From an uncultured Desulfotomaculum sp. (GTDB lineage Bacteria; Bacillota; Desulfotomaculia; Desulfotomaculales; Desulfotomaculaceae): 36,964 nucleotides of DNA. The notes under the pieces were generated by a model. The model worked only from the letters and a program-made list of their open reading frames with translations. It searched no databases and had not been told where the DNA came from. The stretch is from the NCBI GenBank assembly GCA_946411205.1, contig CAMKDG010000023.1, positions 1-36,964 of the forward strand. The letters are read 5' to 3'. Position 1 is the stretch's first letter, and each line of letters starts with the position of its first letter. The translations under genes and the position numbers were made by a program. Of the stretch, positions 24,701 through 30,722 are shown piece after piece.

Positions 24701-26408
24701 ACCAGTTATTGCTGCCCGGATCGGAAGTAGGGGCAGGGTTAACAACAACTGTTCTAACTGCCCCATTCAGTGTTGCCGTAATTGTTACCTTATCTCCATC
24801 GGCATCCCACACCCGCCCCTGCAGGGTTATAGTTTCATATCCCGGCACGATTGATTTATATTGATTATCGTTCGTTACGCTCAGACGTGGCTGCGAGTTA
24901 GTGGTAACACTATCAATCATCTTGATCGGGCTGTTGGCCACACCATCGCCGTTTCTGGTAATGCACCAGATTTCATACGCGGTACCTTCCACCAGTCCCG
25001 ATACGACTCTGTTTGTGGTAGTGTTGTTGAAATCTGAGGCACTGACAACTGTGCCCCCAGCACCGGCCCCCTTAAGTTTTACCTCTATTCTGTGTTGTGG
25101 CGGTGTGCCGTTGCCGGAGTTGTTGGTAATATTGAATGTCATAGAGCTGTTATTCTTTGCGGCTACAACCAGTAATGTAGGGTTTAAAGCCTGTGTGAAA
25201 CGATGTATTACAGATGTCTGCCTAACGTTTCCTACCGCATCTTGGGCCTCCATTTGAACTGTATATTGGGTGTTTGCAGTTAACCCCGTATATGCCTGGC
25301 TAGTGTTTGTCGTCCAGCCTGTCCAGGTACCGGTTGCACTGCTGGTAAACCTGTATGGATTCGCATGCAGCCCTGTGGTAACACCATTGCTGGTTGGATC
25401 TGTTGTACTTCCCGACACTGTAATTTGACTTGAGCTATTTGCTGTGGCTACCGGTACAAAGTTGTTCGGTGCTGTTTTATCTACTCTGAAAGCAACGGCA
25501 GCTTCGGCACTCTTGCCGCCTTTGTCGTCTTCTGCCCAAAAAGATATTATATGACTCCCTTCAGCAACTCCGGATACATCTATAGTGCCATTGAGTGCCT
25601 GAGTTGTTCCACTTGACGTTACATCAGCACCCAATTGGGTACCTGGCTGGCCGGCGGACCCATCAATTCGATAGTATGCTTTCAGGACATCTCCAATGTC
25701 ATTATCACTGATTGTGCCAACAACAGAGATTTGATTGTACCCGTTTACTGAAGAAAATGATTGATTTGTTGCAGGCGTAGAAATTGATATGGATGGCTCA
25801 CTGTTAATGCTGTAAAACTCAAATATTTGACCATATATTGGCTGCAAGCCTGTACCCTCACCATTCCAATATCCACGATAAGACTCGTGTACTCTAAAAA
25901 AAGAAAGAGTTGCCCATTTCGCATTGGCAGGTATACTTGTTCCTGTTTGTGTGGTAATACCATCTATGCTATAGATAAATTGTTGATCTTTAATGGGTAA
26001 AAACCATACCCAGTTTGTATAACATGACGTGGAGAAATTATATATTGTTGCCCATCTGACATTGGCAGGAACACTATTACCAGTCTGTGTCGTTACTCCA
26101 TCGACACTATAAATATACTCTTTGTCGCCAATATCAAGCCAATTTCCGCGGTAATTGTTAAAAGTTTTGAAAGTACTTATAGATGCCCACTTAACTTTGT
26201 CGGGTACTCTGTTTCCCTCTTGAACTGTTATCCCATCAACACTATAGATATATTTGTATTCTTTAGGTGCGCAGTCATCGTAGCTAAAAGTCAATAAATA
26301 TTGAGCATTTACAGCAGCTGCAGCCTGTAACAAATGGTTGTTTTGTACAGGAAGTAAAATACTGGCGAAGACTATCATTGCCAGCAATGTTTTTATTATT
26401 ATTTTCAT
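21765..26408 (-). CDS. Giant surface adhesin-like protein with membrane anchor
   Basis: The 1547 residues have a signal peptide (about 1-32), then three ~45-residue repeats starting Y-I-Y-S-V-D-G at about 53, 98 and 144 (pattern S-V/I-D-G-I-T-T-Q-T-G-x-S-I/V-P-A-N). Several Ig-like and fibronectin-III-like modules follow, one with D-K-T-A-P. Then come a BIG2-like domain (I-T-V-G-G-T-Q-Q-Y-T-A), a Gly8 run, a Pro/Glu-rich stalk and a carboxypeptidase-regulatory-like domain (G-V-I-Y-G-R-V-V-D-A-A-G-N-P). A TM helix lies near 1425-1447 and is followed by a ~100-residue cytoplasmic tail. There is no LPXTG. It may be a mating or attachment adhesin held in the membrane. The ATG has only a weak ribosome site and a hairpin leader, so expression may be controlled. 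Confidence 0.75.
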   Translation of the reverse strand: MKIIIKTLLAMIVFASILLPVQNNHLLQAAAAVNAQYLLTFSYDDCAPKEYKYIYSVDGITVQEGNRVPDKVKWASISTFKTFNNYRGNWLDIGDKEYIYSVDGVTTQTGNSVPANVRWATIYNFSTSCYTNWVWFLPIKDQQFIYSIDGITTQTGTSIPANAKWATLSFFRVHESYRGYWNGEGTGLQPIYGQIFEFYSINSEPSISISTPATNQSFSSVNGYNQISVVGTISDNDIGDVLKAYYRIDGSAGQPGTQLGADVTSSGTTQALNGTIDVSGVAEGSHIISFWAEDDKGGKSAEAAVAFRVDKTAPNNFVPVATANSSSQITVSGSTTDPTSNGVTTGLHANPYRFTSSATGTWTGWTTNTSQAYTGLTANTQYTVQMEAQDAVGNVRQTSVIHRFTQALNPTLLVVAAKNNSSMTFNITNNSGNGTPPQHRIEVKLKGAGAGGTVVSASDFNNTTTNRVVSGLVEGTAYEIWCITRNGDGVANSPIKMIDSVTTNSQPRLSVTNDNQYKSIVPGYETITLQGRVWDADGDKVTITATLNGAVRTVVVNPAPTSDPGSNNWSLTWDVAGDGVPEGTYTGIIISANDGVCTPATTTFSSNIVVDLTAPPDPIITMVPSGWTNTDVTVTISNIKDGLSGVERLDYSTNDGSTVQSHPSTANLLITLADTGQHVITSKTIDKAGNQSNLVKRTANIDKVAPVITFNGVMDGNKYYTQPFTPGYSASYSISGRATETVSMTKDGQPYIWVKDDPITAPGSYVISVTAVDQAGNSTTRACAFEIALPEVPQAPILTPLSSSEVKVDWLAATGAEEYTVLRDGTAIATTNQLTYQDTSLVANTEYAYRIDAKNPVGTSTGVEQTTITHANVPTSLKIADITTNGLSLLWEANGNPTGTEYLAGCIETAQESGWITETKFYFTGLSSAQSYNFWVKARNFDGIETVTESVYGTIAAPTLPDVEVEPGENPGESKVKGYEPLPGTHYEYKVQQVPFLPPPAVGELFTGTNFTPPANIKVTVGDYLGIALCDDVTGVVIKFKEFRITDSDVSILDRLIVTPNPLAVPKGLIQQLNVAAHYTGGSVINVTRDATYASDTISVATVDGEGLVSAIQEGTSNISVNYSSQSVVVPLTVGQSVGVGLSITPAISEITVGGTQQYTASLAYSDGQVEDVTNSALWSITDEAVATMDNGLVTAHSPGEVIISAGHSGQIALQGIRIKSAPSGGGGGGGGETAPPEPETIPEPIPEPLPLPEPKPELKTTPAPMPLPEPQPEPVVVITPEPKQIQTQASNPVKMGVIYGRVVDAAGNPLPNLLVELYSIVQRTFTDQNGYYRFENVEPGEHHIYLRDKTGLIELAQATLVVIPGMNRVESAVGGKSGNKDAKVHVRTEATGEQINFIISEEKLALITPPSITPTERPDNPKLMSVATATVATVTSGALLFYCILLPYRRKYNVFIRTKGKALAKYKIEPQRIVVFTLTNQIRNASEPINVEFKNSFLKHMVKLEGAIVLRHEDADLSVYRIGEYKKQLKATIDVNTLDVVWSEGK

Positions 26409-26434
26409 ATTTTTTGGTTTCCGGATGGCAGTAA

Positions 26435-26476
26435 TATACTACTAGGGATTATCAATTTGGTTATCCCAGCAGTATA
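26435..26476 (-). promoter_or_regulatory. Hairpin in the adhesin leader
   Basis: TATACTACTAGGGAT (26435-26449) and ATCCCAGCAGTATA (26463-26476) can pair along nearly their whole length with one bulge. It lies 26 bp before the adhesin start codon, so it would be in the leader RNA or act as a protein-binding inverted repeat. I could not match it to a known riboswitch. Confidence 0.4.
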
Positions 26477-26481
26477 CTTAA

Positions 26482-26673
26482 CTACCGGGAAACCTCCATC
26501 CTCCTTTCTGAATCACACATATCCGATAACTCTAATTCCAGGGATACTGTGGTCACATCATCCCTAGCCCTTCTAAGACCTCTCCTAGACAGTCCAGGAC
26601 CCCTACAGTTAACAAATACTAATACTTTTCGGGGTGATCCCCATCCAAGAAATCCTTTTAGTTGTTTATTCAA
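26482..26673 (-). CDS. Small ORF upstream of the adhesin
   Basis: AGGAGG stands 10 nt before a TTG at 26673, giving 63 residues (N-K-Q-L-K-G-F-L-G-W-G, then K-V-L-V-F-V-N-C-R-G-P-G, ending E-V-S-R). An ATG at 26715 would give 77 residues but precedes the ribosome site. No domain recognised. It could be a leader peptide for the adhesin; coding status is uncertain. Confidence 0.35.
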   Translation of the reverse strand: MNKQLKGFLGWGSPRKVLVFVNCRGPGLSRRGLRRARDDVTTVSLELELSDMCDSERRMEVSR

Positions 26674-26730
26674 AAAATAATTCCTCCTTATTTTTAAGAT
26701 TAATAACACTACCATCGGATAAAAGCTCTA

Positions 26731-26771
26731 TAAAATAAAAAGACCCATGATGCGTTAGCCTTCATAGGTCT
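26731..26771 (-). terminator. Rho-independent terminator
   Basis: AGACCcATGA (26741-26750) pairs with TCATaGGTCT (26762-26771); the mismatch is a G-U pair in the minus-strand RNA. TTTTTATTTT follows. It isolates the adhesin transcript from the genes upstream. Confidence 0.7.
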
Positions 26772-26790
26772 ATCAATAATTAAATTTAAT

Positions 26791-26818
26791 AAGGACGTGG
26801 CTCCTGCATCAGGTCCTT
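26791..26818 (-). other. Hairpin after the pseudogene
   Basis: AAGGAC (26791-26796) pairs with GTCCTT (26813-26818), with a further TG/CA pair across a mismatch. The T-run is weak. It may be a decayed terminator. Confidence 0.35.
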
Positions 26819-26828
26819 ACTCTTTTAC

Positions 26829-26967
26829 TTACTCAACAATAACAAAATTTATATTGGCCCTGGATAAGTCACCATAACCGGAGATGTCAAAATCTAGTTT
26901 CTGGCTACCAGCTACCTTATCCCCTCCTGTTTGTGATAACCATTTTTAAATTATTTTTATCTGACAT
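26829..26967 (-). pseudogene. 3' remnant of a paralogue of the secreted protein at 27078
   Basis: On the minus strand a strong AGGAGGGGGG and an ATG (26967) open a 16-codon frame. A one-base shift then gives G-D-K-V-A-G-S-Q-K-L-D-F-D-I-S-G-Y-G-D-L and N-I-N-F-V-I-V-E-stop. This matches the end of the neighbouring gene (S-G-S-Q-Q-I-E-F-V-V-A-G-F-G-D-M, N-L-N-F-T-V-I-N). So a third member of this secreted family once stood here and was mostly deleted. Confidence 0.6.
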
Positions 26968-27040
26968 ATGCCCCCCTCCTAACCATAATATCGTTAAAAT
27001 AGGGGGATATTTTATATTTTTTAAACTCCTACACATAAAT

Positions 27041-27073
27041 CTAAAAAGGGGCCTGGTGAGATCCAGACCCCTT
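27041..27073 (-). terminator. Rho-independent terminator of the secreted-protein genes
   Basis: AAGGGGcCTGG (27046-27056) pairs with CCAGaCCCCTT (27063-27073) around a 6-nt loop, and TTTTT follows on the minus strand. It begins five bp after the stop of the gene at 27078. Confidence 0.8.
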
Positions 27074-27077
27074 CTGA

Positions 27078-27812
27078 TTAATTTATCACTGTAAAGTTTA
27101 AATTTGCCCTAGACATATCTCCGAAACCTGCAACAACAAATTCAATCTGTTGGCTACCTGATACCGTAAATTCCTTACTCAAAACCACTTTCCCTGCATT
27201 TACTTCTGCTACTTTTTCTCCACCTAAAAAAGCCGTCATATTAATACTTCCAGGAATTCCTGAGACATTTAGTAGTTTGATTTGAGTGGGTGTAGTTGTA
27301 GTAAGGGTTCGCTTAATTTCACCGGACCCCTTAAACCTAAACGGTGATGGTGCATCCGCTTTAACAGGCACATCTACAGGTTGAATAACCGGAGGTACCA
27401 CAGGAGGTGCAATCACTGGGGGATTTACTACAGGTAGTTCAACGACAGGTTCCTCGGCTGGAGGGGGTTCAGTTCCACCAGCAGAGGGATCGGTTTGACC
27501 CGGATCAGTTGGTTTTTCTGGCTGTTCCGGTATTTCCGGTTCTGTTGTTTCACCTGGCTGTTCCTGTGTATCTCCTGGGTTAGTTACGTCTCCCGGTTCC
27601 CGGGTATCACCTAGTTCATTAGTACCCCCAGGTTGTTGATCCACAGCTTCACCAATGTCACCAGTTGGTTGGCTGCTGCTGTTATCCATTGCCATTGATT
27701 CAGTCTGAGAAGAGTCTTGGGCATCTCCACTGGTTTCTTCAGCAAAAGCATTGATAGTTAAGGAAAACACCATCATACCTGCTATTAATATGCTTGCTAG
27801 CTTCTTCTTCAA
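27078..27812 (-). CDS. Secreted protein with Pro/Glu/Gly-rich stalk
   Basis: The 244 residues start at TTG behind GGAGGGG. A signal peptide ends near A-F-A-E-E. A low-complexity stalk (about 30-145; repeats of P-G-D-T and E-P-P) leads to a C-terminal beta domain (about 150-244: L-L-N-V-S-G-I-P-G, G-D-M-S-R-A-N-L-N-F). That domain is shared with the gene at 27813 and with the remnant at 26829. It has no anchor, so it may be a pilus-associated or cell-surface protein. It directly follows 27813 with no gap. Confidence 0.6.
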   Translation of the reverse strand: MKKKLASILIAGMMVFSLTINAFAEETSGDAQDSSQTESMAMDNSSSQPTGDIGEAVDQQPGGTNELGDTREPGDVTNPGDTQEQPGETTEPEIPEQPEKPTDPGQTDPSAGGTEPPPAEEPVVELPVVNPPVIAPPVVPPVIQPVDVPVKADAPSPFRFKGSGEIKRTLTTTTPTQIKLLNVSGIPGSINMTAFLGGEKVAEVNAGKVVLSKEFTVSGSQQIEFVVAGFGDMSRANLNFTVIN

Positions 27813-28307
27813 TTAATTACCCCTCCAAAATTTAATGTTAAAACTACCTGTTACTTCGCTGTCCTCTGATGGCAGAATATTAATCCCCATCTCACCTGTT
27901 AGTTCAGCATCTGCCGACGGCAGGATATTAATGTTTAGCTCACCCCAGATATCCCCTGCCGTTTGAAAAACTAGGCGGGTCTTGGTGGGCAGTCCGGCAC
28001 CAGCCAGGTGCAGATCTATCATTTGTGTTTTATTAACTAAAAAGGGTACAGAATAAAAAACATCATTACCCTTTACAACCGCCAATACCTTATCACCGGA
28101 CTTAACCTGAATCATTAAGGTATCGGGCACTCCGGTTACCGAAGTTAATGCCATATCAGTTTCAGCATCGTTAGTTACCACTGAGGGCAACACCCCTATA
28201 AATGGCCCTTCGAGTGTTGGCGGTGCTTCGTTAGCCATAGCCGTGGGGCAGATAATAAGAGTATACGCCATCAACATAGCTAGTATTAAACCTGTCATCC
28301 TTTTCAA
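27813..28307 (-). CDS. Secreted beta-domain protein, paralogue of 27078
   Basis: The 164 residues start at TTG behind GGGAGGTG. A signal peptide ends near A-M-A-N-E-A. The domain (V-T-G-V-P-D-T-L, then H-L-A-G-A-G-L-P) aligns with the C-terminal domain of the next gene. The C-terminus has two tandem repeats of N-I-L-P-S-x-D-x-E-x-T-G. No family recognised. Close linkage suggests the two proteins work together at the surface. Confidence 0.6.
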   Translation of the reverse strand: MKRMTGLILAMLMAYTLIICPTAMANEAPPTLEGPFIGVLPSVVTNDAETDMALTSVTGVPDTLMIQVKSGDKVLAVVKGNDVFYSVPFLVNKTQMIDLHLAGAGLPTKTRLVFQTAGDIWGELNINILPSADAELTGEMGINILPSEDSEVTGSFNIKFWRGN

Positions 28308-28333
28308 TATTTTTCACCTCCCTTCCACCCTAT

Positions 28334-28367
28334 AAAAAAGTCAACCGGTTACTCTAACCAGTTGACT
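28334..28367 (-). terminator. Rho-independent terminator of the selenoprotein gene
   Basis: AGTCAACCGGTT (28339-28350) and AACCAGTTGACT (28356-28367) form a near-perfect stem followed by TTTTTT on the minus strand. It starts one base past the TAG at 28368, which supports that TAG, and not the UGA at 28566, as the true end of the gene. Confidence 0.88.
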
Positions 28368-29141
28368 CTACAAACGTTCATTTGGATATACTTGTGGGAC
28401 ATACTCTACAGGTGGGTCTTTCGGTAAAAAATACAGCTTATCCGTGGGAATACCTAAATTACTTAACTTTTCTTTGGCCTTCTTGATATTATCTTCACCG
28501 GTTTTGTGATAGGTACTGACCAGCACCATGTCCCTGTGTTCTAACAGGGCCTCTGTACATTCCTGTCACCACCATGCAAAGAATAATACCGGTCCGGTTA
28601 CTTTAACTTCCTGGCCATGCTCATTCTGAACCCAAATTTCATTCTGCATTTTTTGATCTTGTGCACGGGGAATAGCAGCCTCAACCACTTCCGGTTGCTT
28701 CTGCTGCTTTTGAATAACTTGGGGATTAAATGTAAAAACACTTGCCTTAAAGCTAAAGAAAATGCCAATGCAAAGGAAAACCAAAGCCACAGAAGCTGTT
28801 GTTTGGATATTTCGATTCATGCATGTCCTGAAAGATAACAGAAGTAAAATCACTTCCAGTAAAAAAATCACATAGCATGTAGGACAATTTGGGTTATATG
28901 AAAGAAACAAGCAAACATGCGTAATACAAATTAAAGTAAGGAATATCTGTAGCTGCCTTACACAACCTAACGAGAACAAAACAGCACTGATAAAAAAGAT
29001 TCCGGCACCCCAGGCTTCAAGGGGAAGGGTTAAAATCTCTATCCTCCTGCAGATAGTACAATCGATTAGTTGGTTTAGGCAAAGGATAAAGCCTGTACCG
29101 CAAAGAAGCTGTGGGAACACCCTTAAAAGGTAGTTAAGCAT
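28368..29141 (-). CDS. Membrane thiol oxidoreductase with thioredoxin-like domain, probable selenoprotein (UxxC)
   Basis: The gene starts at the ATG at 29141 behind GGGGGTGG. The first 135 residues form four or five TM helices with C28-x2-C31 and C86-x2-C89, recalling VKOR/MauE-like thiol-redox membrane proteins. After a linker comes G-P-V-L-F-F-A-W-W, then UGA (28566-28568), then Q-E-C-T-E-A-L-L-E-H-R. This is a thioredoxin active site (usual F-F-A-x-W-C-x-x-C) with UGA in place of the first Cys. The same frame stays open for 65 more codons of thioredoxin-like sequence to TAG at 28368, followed at once by a terminator. Reading UGA as selenocysteine gives 257 residues with U192 and C195. A hairpin 16 nt after the UGA could be the SECIS. 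If UGA stops, a 191-residue membrane protein results. A role in disulfide formation for pilus or surface proteins is inference. Confidence 0.72.
28532..28549 (-). promoter_or_regulatory. Candidate bacterial SECIS hairpin
   Basis: On the minus strand CCCTGT-TAGAAC-ACAGGG begins 16 nt after the UGA. Bacterial SECIS elements are small stem-loops just downstream of the Sec codon, with a G in the loop; this loop has one G. It lies in coding sequence. The stem is convincing; SelB recognition cannot be judged by eye. Confidence 0.5.
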
Positions 29142-29154
29142 CAGTCCACCCCCA

Positions 29155-30291
29155 CTAGCTAAGCATATTCAACACATTAATTAATAGAGCATAACACTTA
29201 TCCACCAATGGATTATCCACATTGTAATTGTGGAGTAGCGTAATGCCAGAAATCATGGCAACAGATACTACGATTAGGACTCCAAGAAAGTATACGGGGC
29301 CTGAAAGGAAATTAAAGAAATTGCTTAGCCTGTGTGCGACATTTCCAAAGCCTCGTTTAAACCTATAGCCACCCACCGATAAATGATACTTTAGACTTAA
29401 CTTTTCATCCCCCCCACCGATAGCTGGGGTATTGGGCTTCTCCTTGTAAAACTTCTCATAAACTTTGCACAACCCCTGGTAGAAAGGCGCCTTTAAGGAT
29501 AGCAGCATTCCCTTACGGAGTCGTTCATCCAGACCGGGATCTTTAGCAATCTCTATAATCTGTTTAGCATCAGCACCAATCACTTTCAACAAATCAACCT
29601 GGGGTATGCCGTTTGCAAGAATAAGTTGTTCCTTATCATTAAACAATGATATTAATCGATCCACTCGTTGCGCCTCCTGGCCGGTGGAACCCACCACCCA
29701 GATTATGTGTGTAGCACACTGGGCTGCAGCTAAGGTAGTTTCATCTTGGCCGTTTGGCAAATCCAATACAATACAGTCAAATTCCTCTCGGGCATCCAGG
29801 ATGACCTTCTGCACATTGTCAGAAGTAATCGGTGTATTGATTTGGGTTACGGGCGGTATAGTAAACAGATTTTCGTGACCGGGTACTGGCAATACCAGTT
29901 CCGCGGCAAACGTTTCCCGCGGGAAATATGGCAGGTTTAGATATGGTATGGCATCACTGCCACCGTTAGCAAAGTTACAGCAAATAAAGAGCGTTTTCAT
30001 TTTTTCGCTGACCATTTTTGCCAGTAGTGTTGCCACTGCAGTGGCTCCTACTCTGCCACTGGTACGCCACACCGCAAGGACCTTCTGGCGATGGGTTAGA
30101 TTTGTAGTCTTCACCAAAAAAACTGGATTGCCATCATCATTTACTTGATCAATTTCCACTTCTTCTCCATCTAAAATGGCTTCCACAATTTCGGGATCAA
30201 TTTTTAAAGCAGTGGCAATCCCACGATTGGTCAAACTTCCCTGTAATTCCAAAACTTCTTTTCTAAGTTGTTCAAACGCATTATTACTCAT
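29155..30291 (-). CDS. ParA/TadZ-like protein with degenerate P-loop and C-terminal TM
   Basis: The 378 residues begin with an HTH-like segment (about 8-45). A MinD/ParA-like fold follows, whose P-loop reads R-T-S-G-R-V-G-A-T-A (76-85) and lacks both lysines of K-G-G-V-G-K-T. Later parts keep the fold (C-I-V-L-D-L-P-N-G, I-L-A-N-G-I-P-Q). A TM helix lies near 335-358. It is probably an inactive or ATP-binding-only relative of CpaE/TadZ that marks the pilus site at the membrane. It lies 4 bp after the prepilin peptidase and 13 bp before the selenoprotein gene. AGGTGA precedes the ATG. Confidence 0.65.
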   Translation of the reverse strand: MSNNAFEQLRKEVLELQGSLTNRGIATALKIDPEIVEAILDGEEVEIDQVNDDGNPVFLVKTTNLTHRQKVLAVWRTSGRVGATAVATLLAKMVSEKMKTLFICCNFANGGSDAIPYLNLPYFPRETFAAELVLPVPGHENLFTIPPVTQINTPITSDNVQKVILDAREEFDCIVLDLPNGQDETTLAAAQCATHIIWVVGSTGQEAQRVDRLISLFNDKEQLILANGIPQVDLLKVIGADAKQIIEIAKDPGLDERLRKGMLLSLKAPFYQGLCKVYEKFYKEKPNTPAIGGGDEKLSLKYHLSVGGYRFKRGFGNVAHRLSNFFNFLSGPVYFLGVLIVVSVAMISGITLLHNYNVDNPLVDKCYALLINVLNMLS

Positions 30292-30295
30292 GAAA

Positions 30296-30718
30296 TCACC
30301 TCGCTAATAAAATATAAAGAAGAACTAAAACCACTGCCCCGCCAAAGATACAAACCCCAAATGGTAAAGGTTTTTTGATATTCCTGGCAAGTAAAGTCAG
30401 CTTCCAGATTCCACCGATCACAAAAGATACCCAAAGAATAAGGACTACTGCTGTCCAGCCTGTCCAGGCCCCTATAGCCATCAGCAGTTTTCCATCCCCT
30501 TCCCCTATTTGACCCGTTGTTATAGCAATCAGGAAAATGCATCCACCGATTAAAAGCCCTTTAAGCCCATAATTAATCCCGTTTCCTAGAGTGGCTTGAT
30601 AAATCAATCCACCCAGGAGAACGGGAACTGTCGCAGCATTGGGGATTCGATAGTTCTGGTAATCTGTATATGCACAATAACCAGTTAGTATTAAAATCAA
30701 TGCTAACAAGTAAAGCAT
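30296..30718 (-). CDS. cpaA: CpaA/TadV-type prepilin peptidase (A24 family)
   Basis: The 140 residues are mostly TM helices. The two catalytic Asp signatures are present: Y-T-D-Y-Q-N-Y-R-I-P-N and G-E-G-D-G-K, the GxGD motif. This is the short form without the N-terminal methylase domain, typical of Tad/Flp systems. It cleaves the leader of Flp-type prepilins such as that encoded at 34687. The ATG at 30718 is preferred; a TTG at 30736 would overlap the upstream gene by 14 bp. Confidence 0.85.
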   Translation of the reverse strand: MLYLLALILILTGYCAYTDYQNYRIPNAATVPVLLGGLIYQATLGNGINYGLKGLLIGGCIFLIAITTGQIGEGDGKLLMAIGAWTGWTAVVLILWVSFVIGGIWKLTLLARNIKKPLPFGVCIFGGAVVLVLLYILLAR

Positions 30719-30722
30719 AGGA

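Noticed and set aside
24901..25257. Plus-strand frame within the adhesin gene
   Set aside because: It is an antisense shadow of a repetitive coding region with no ribosome site.
26741..26771. c-di-GMP riboswitch before the adhesin
   Set aside because: The GCGTTAGCC piece looked suggestive, but the segment is a plain terminator hairpin and the conserved riboswitch core is absent.
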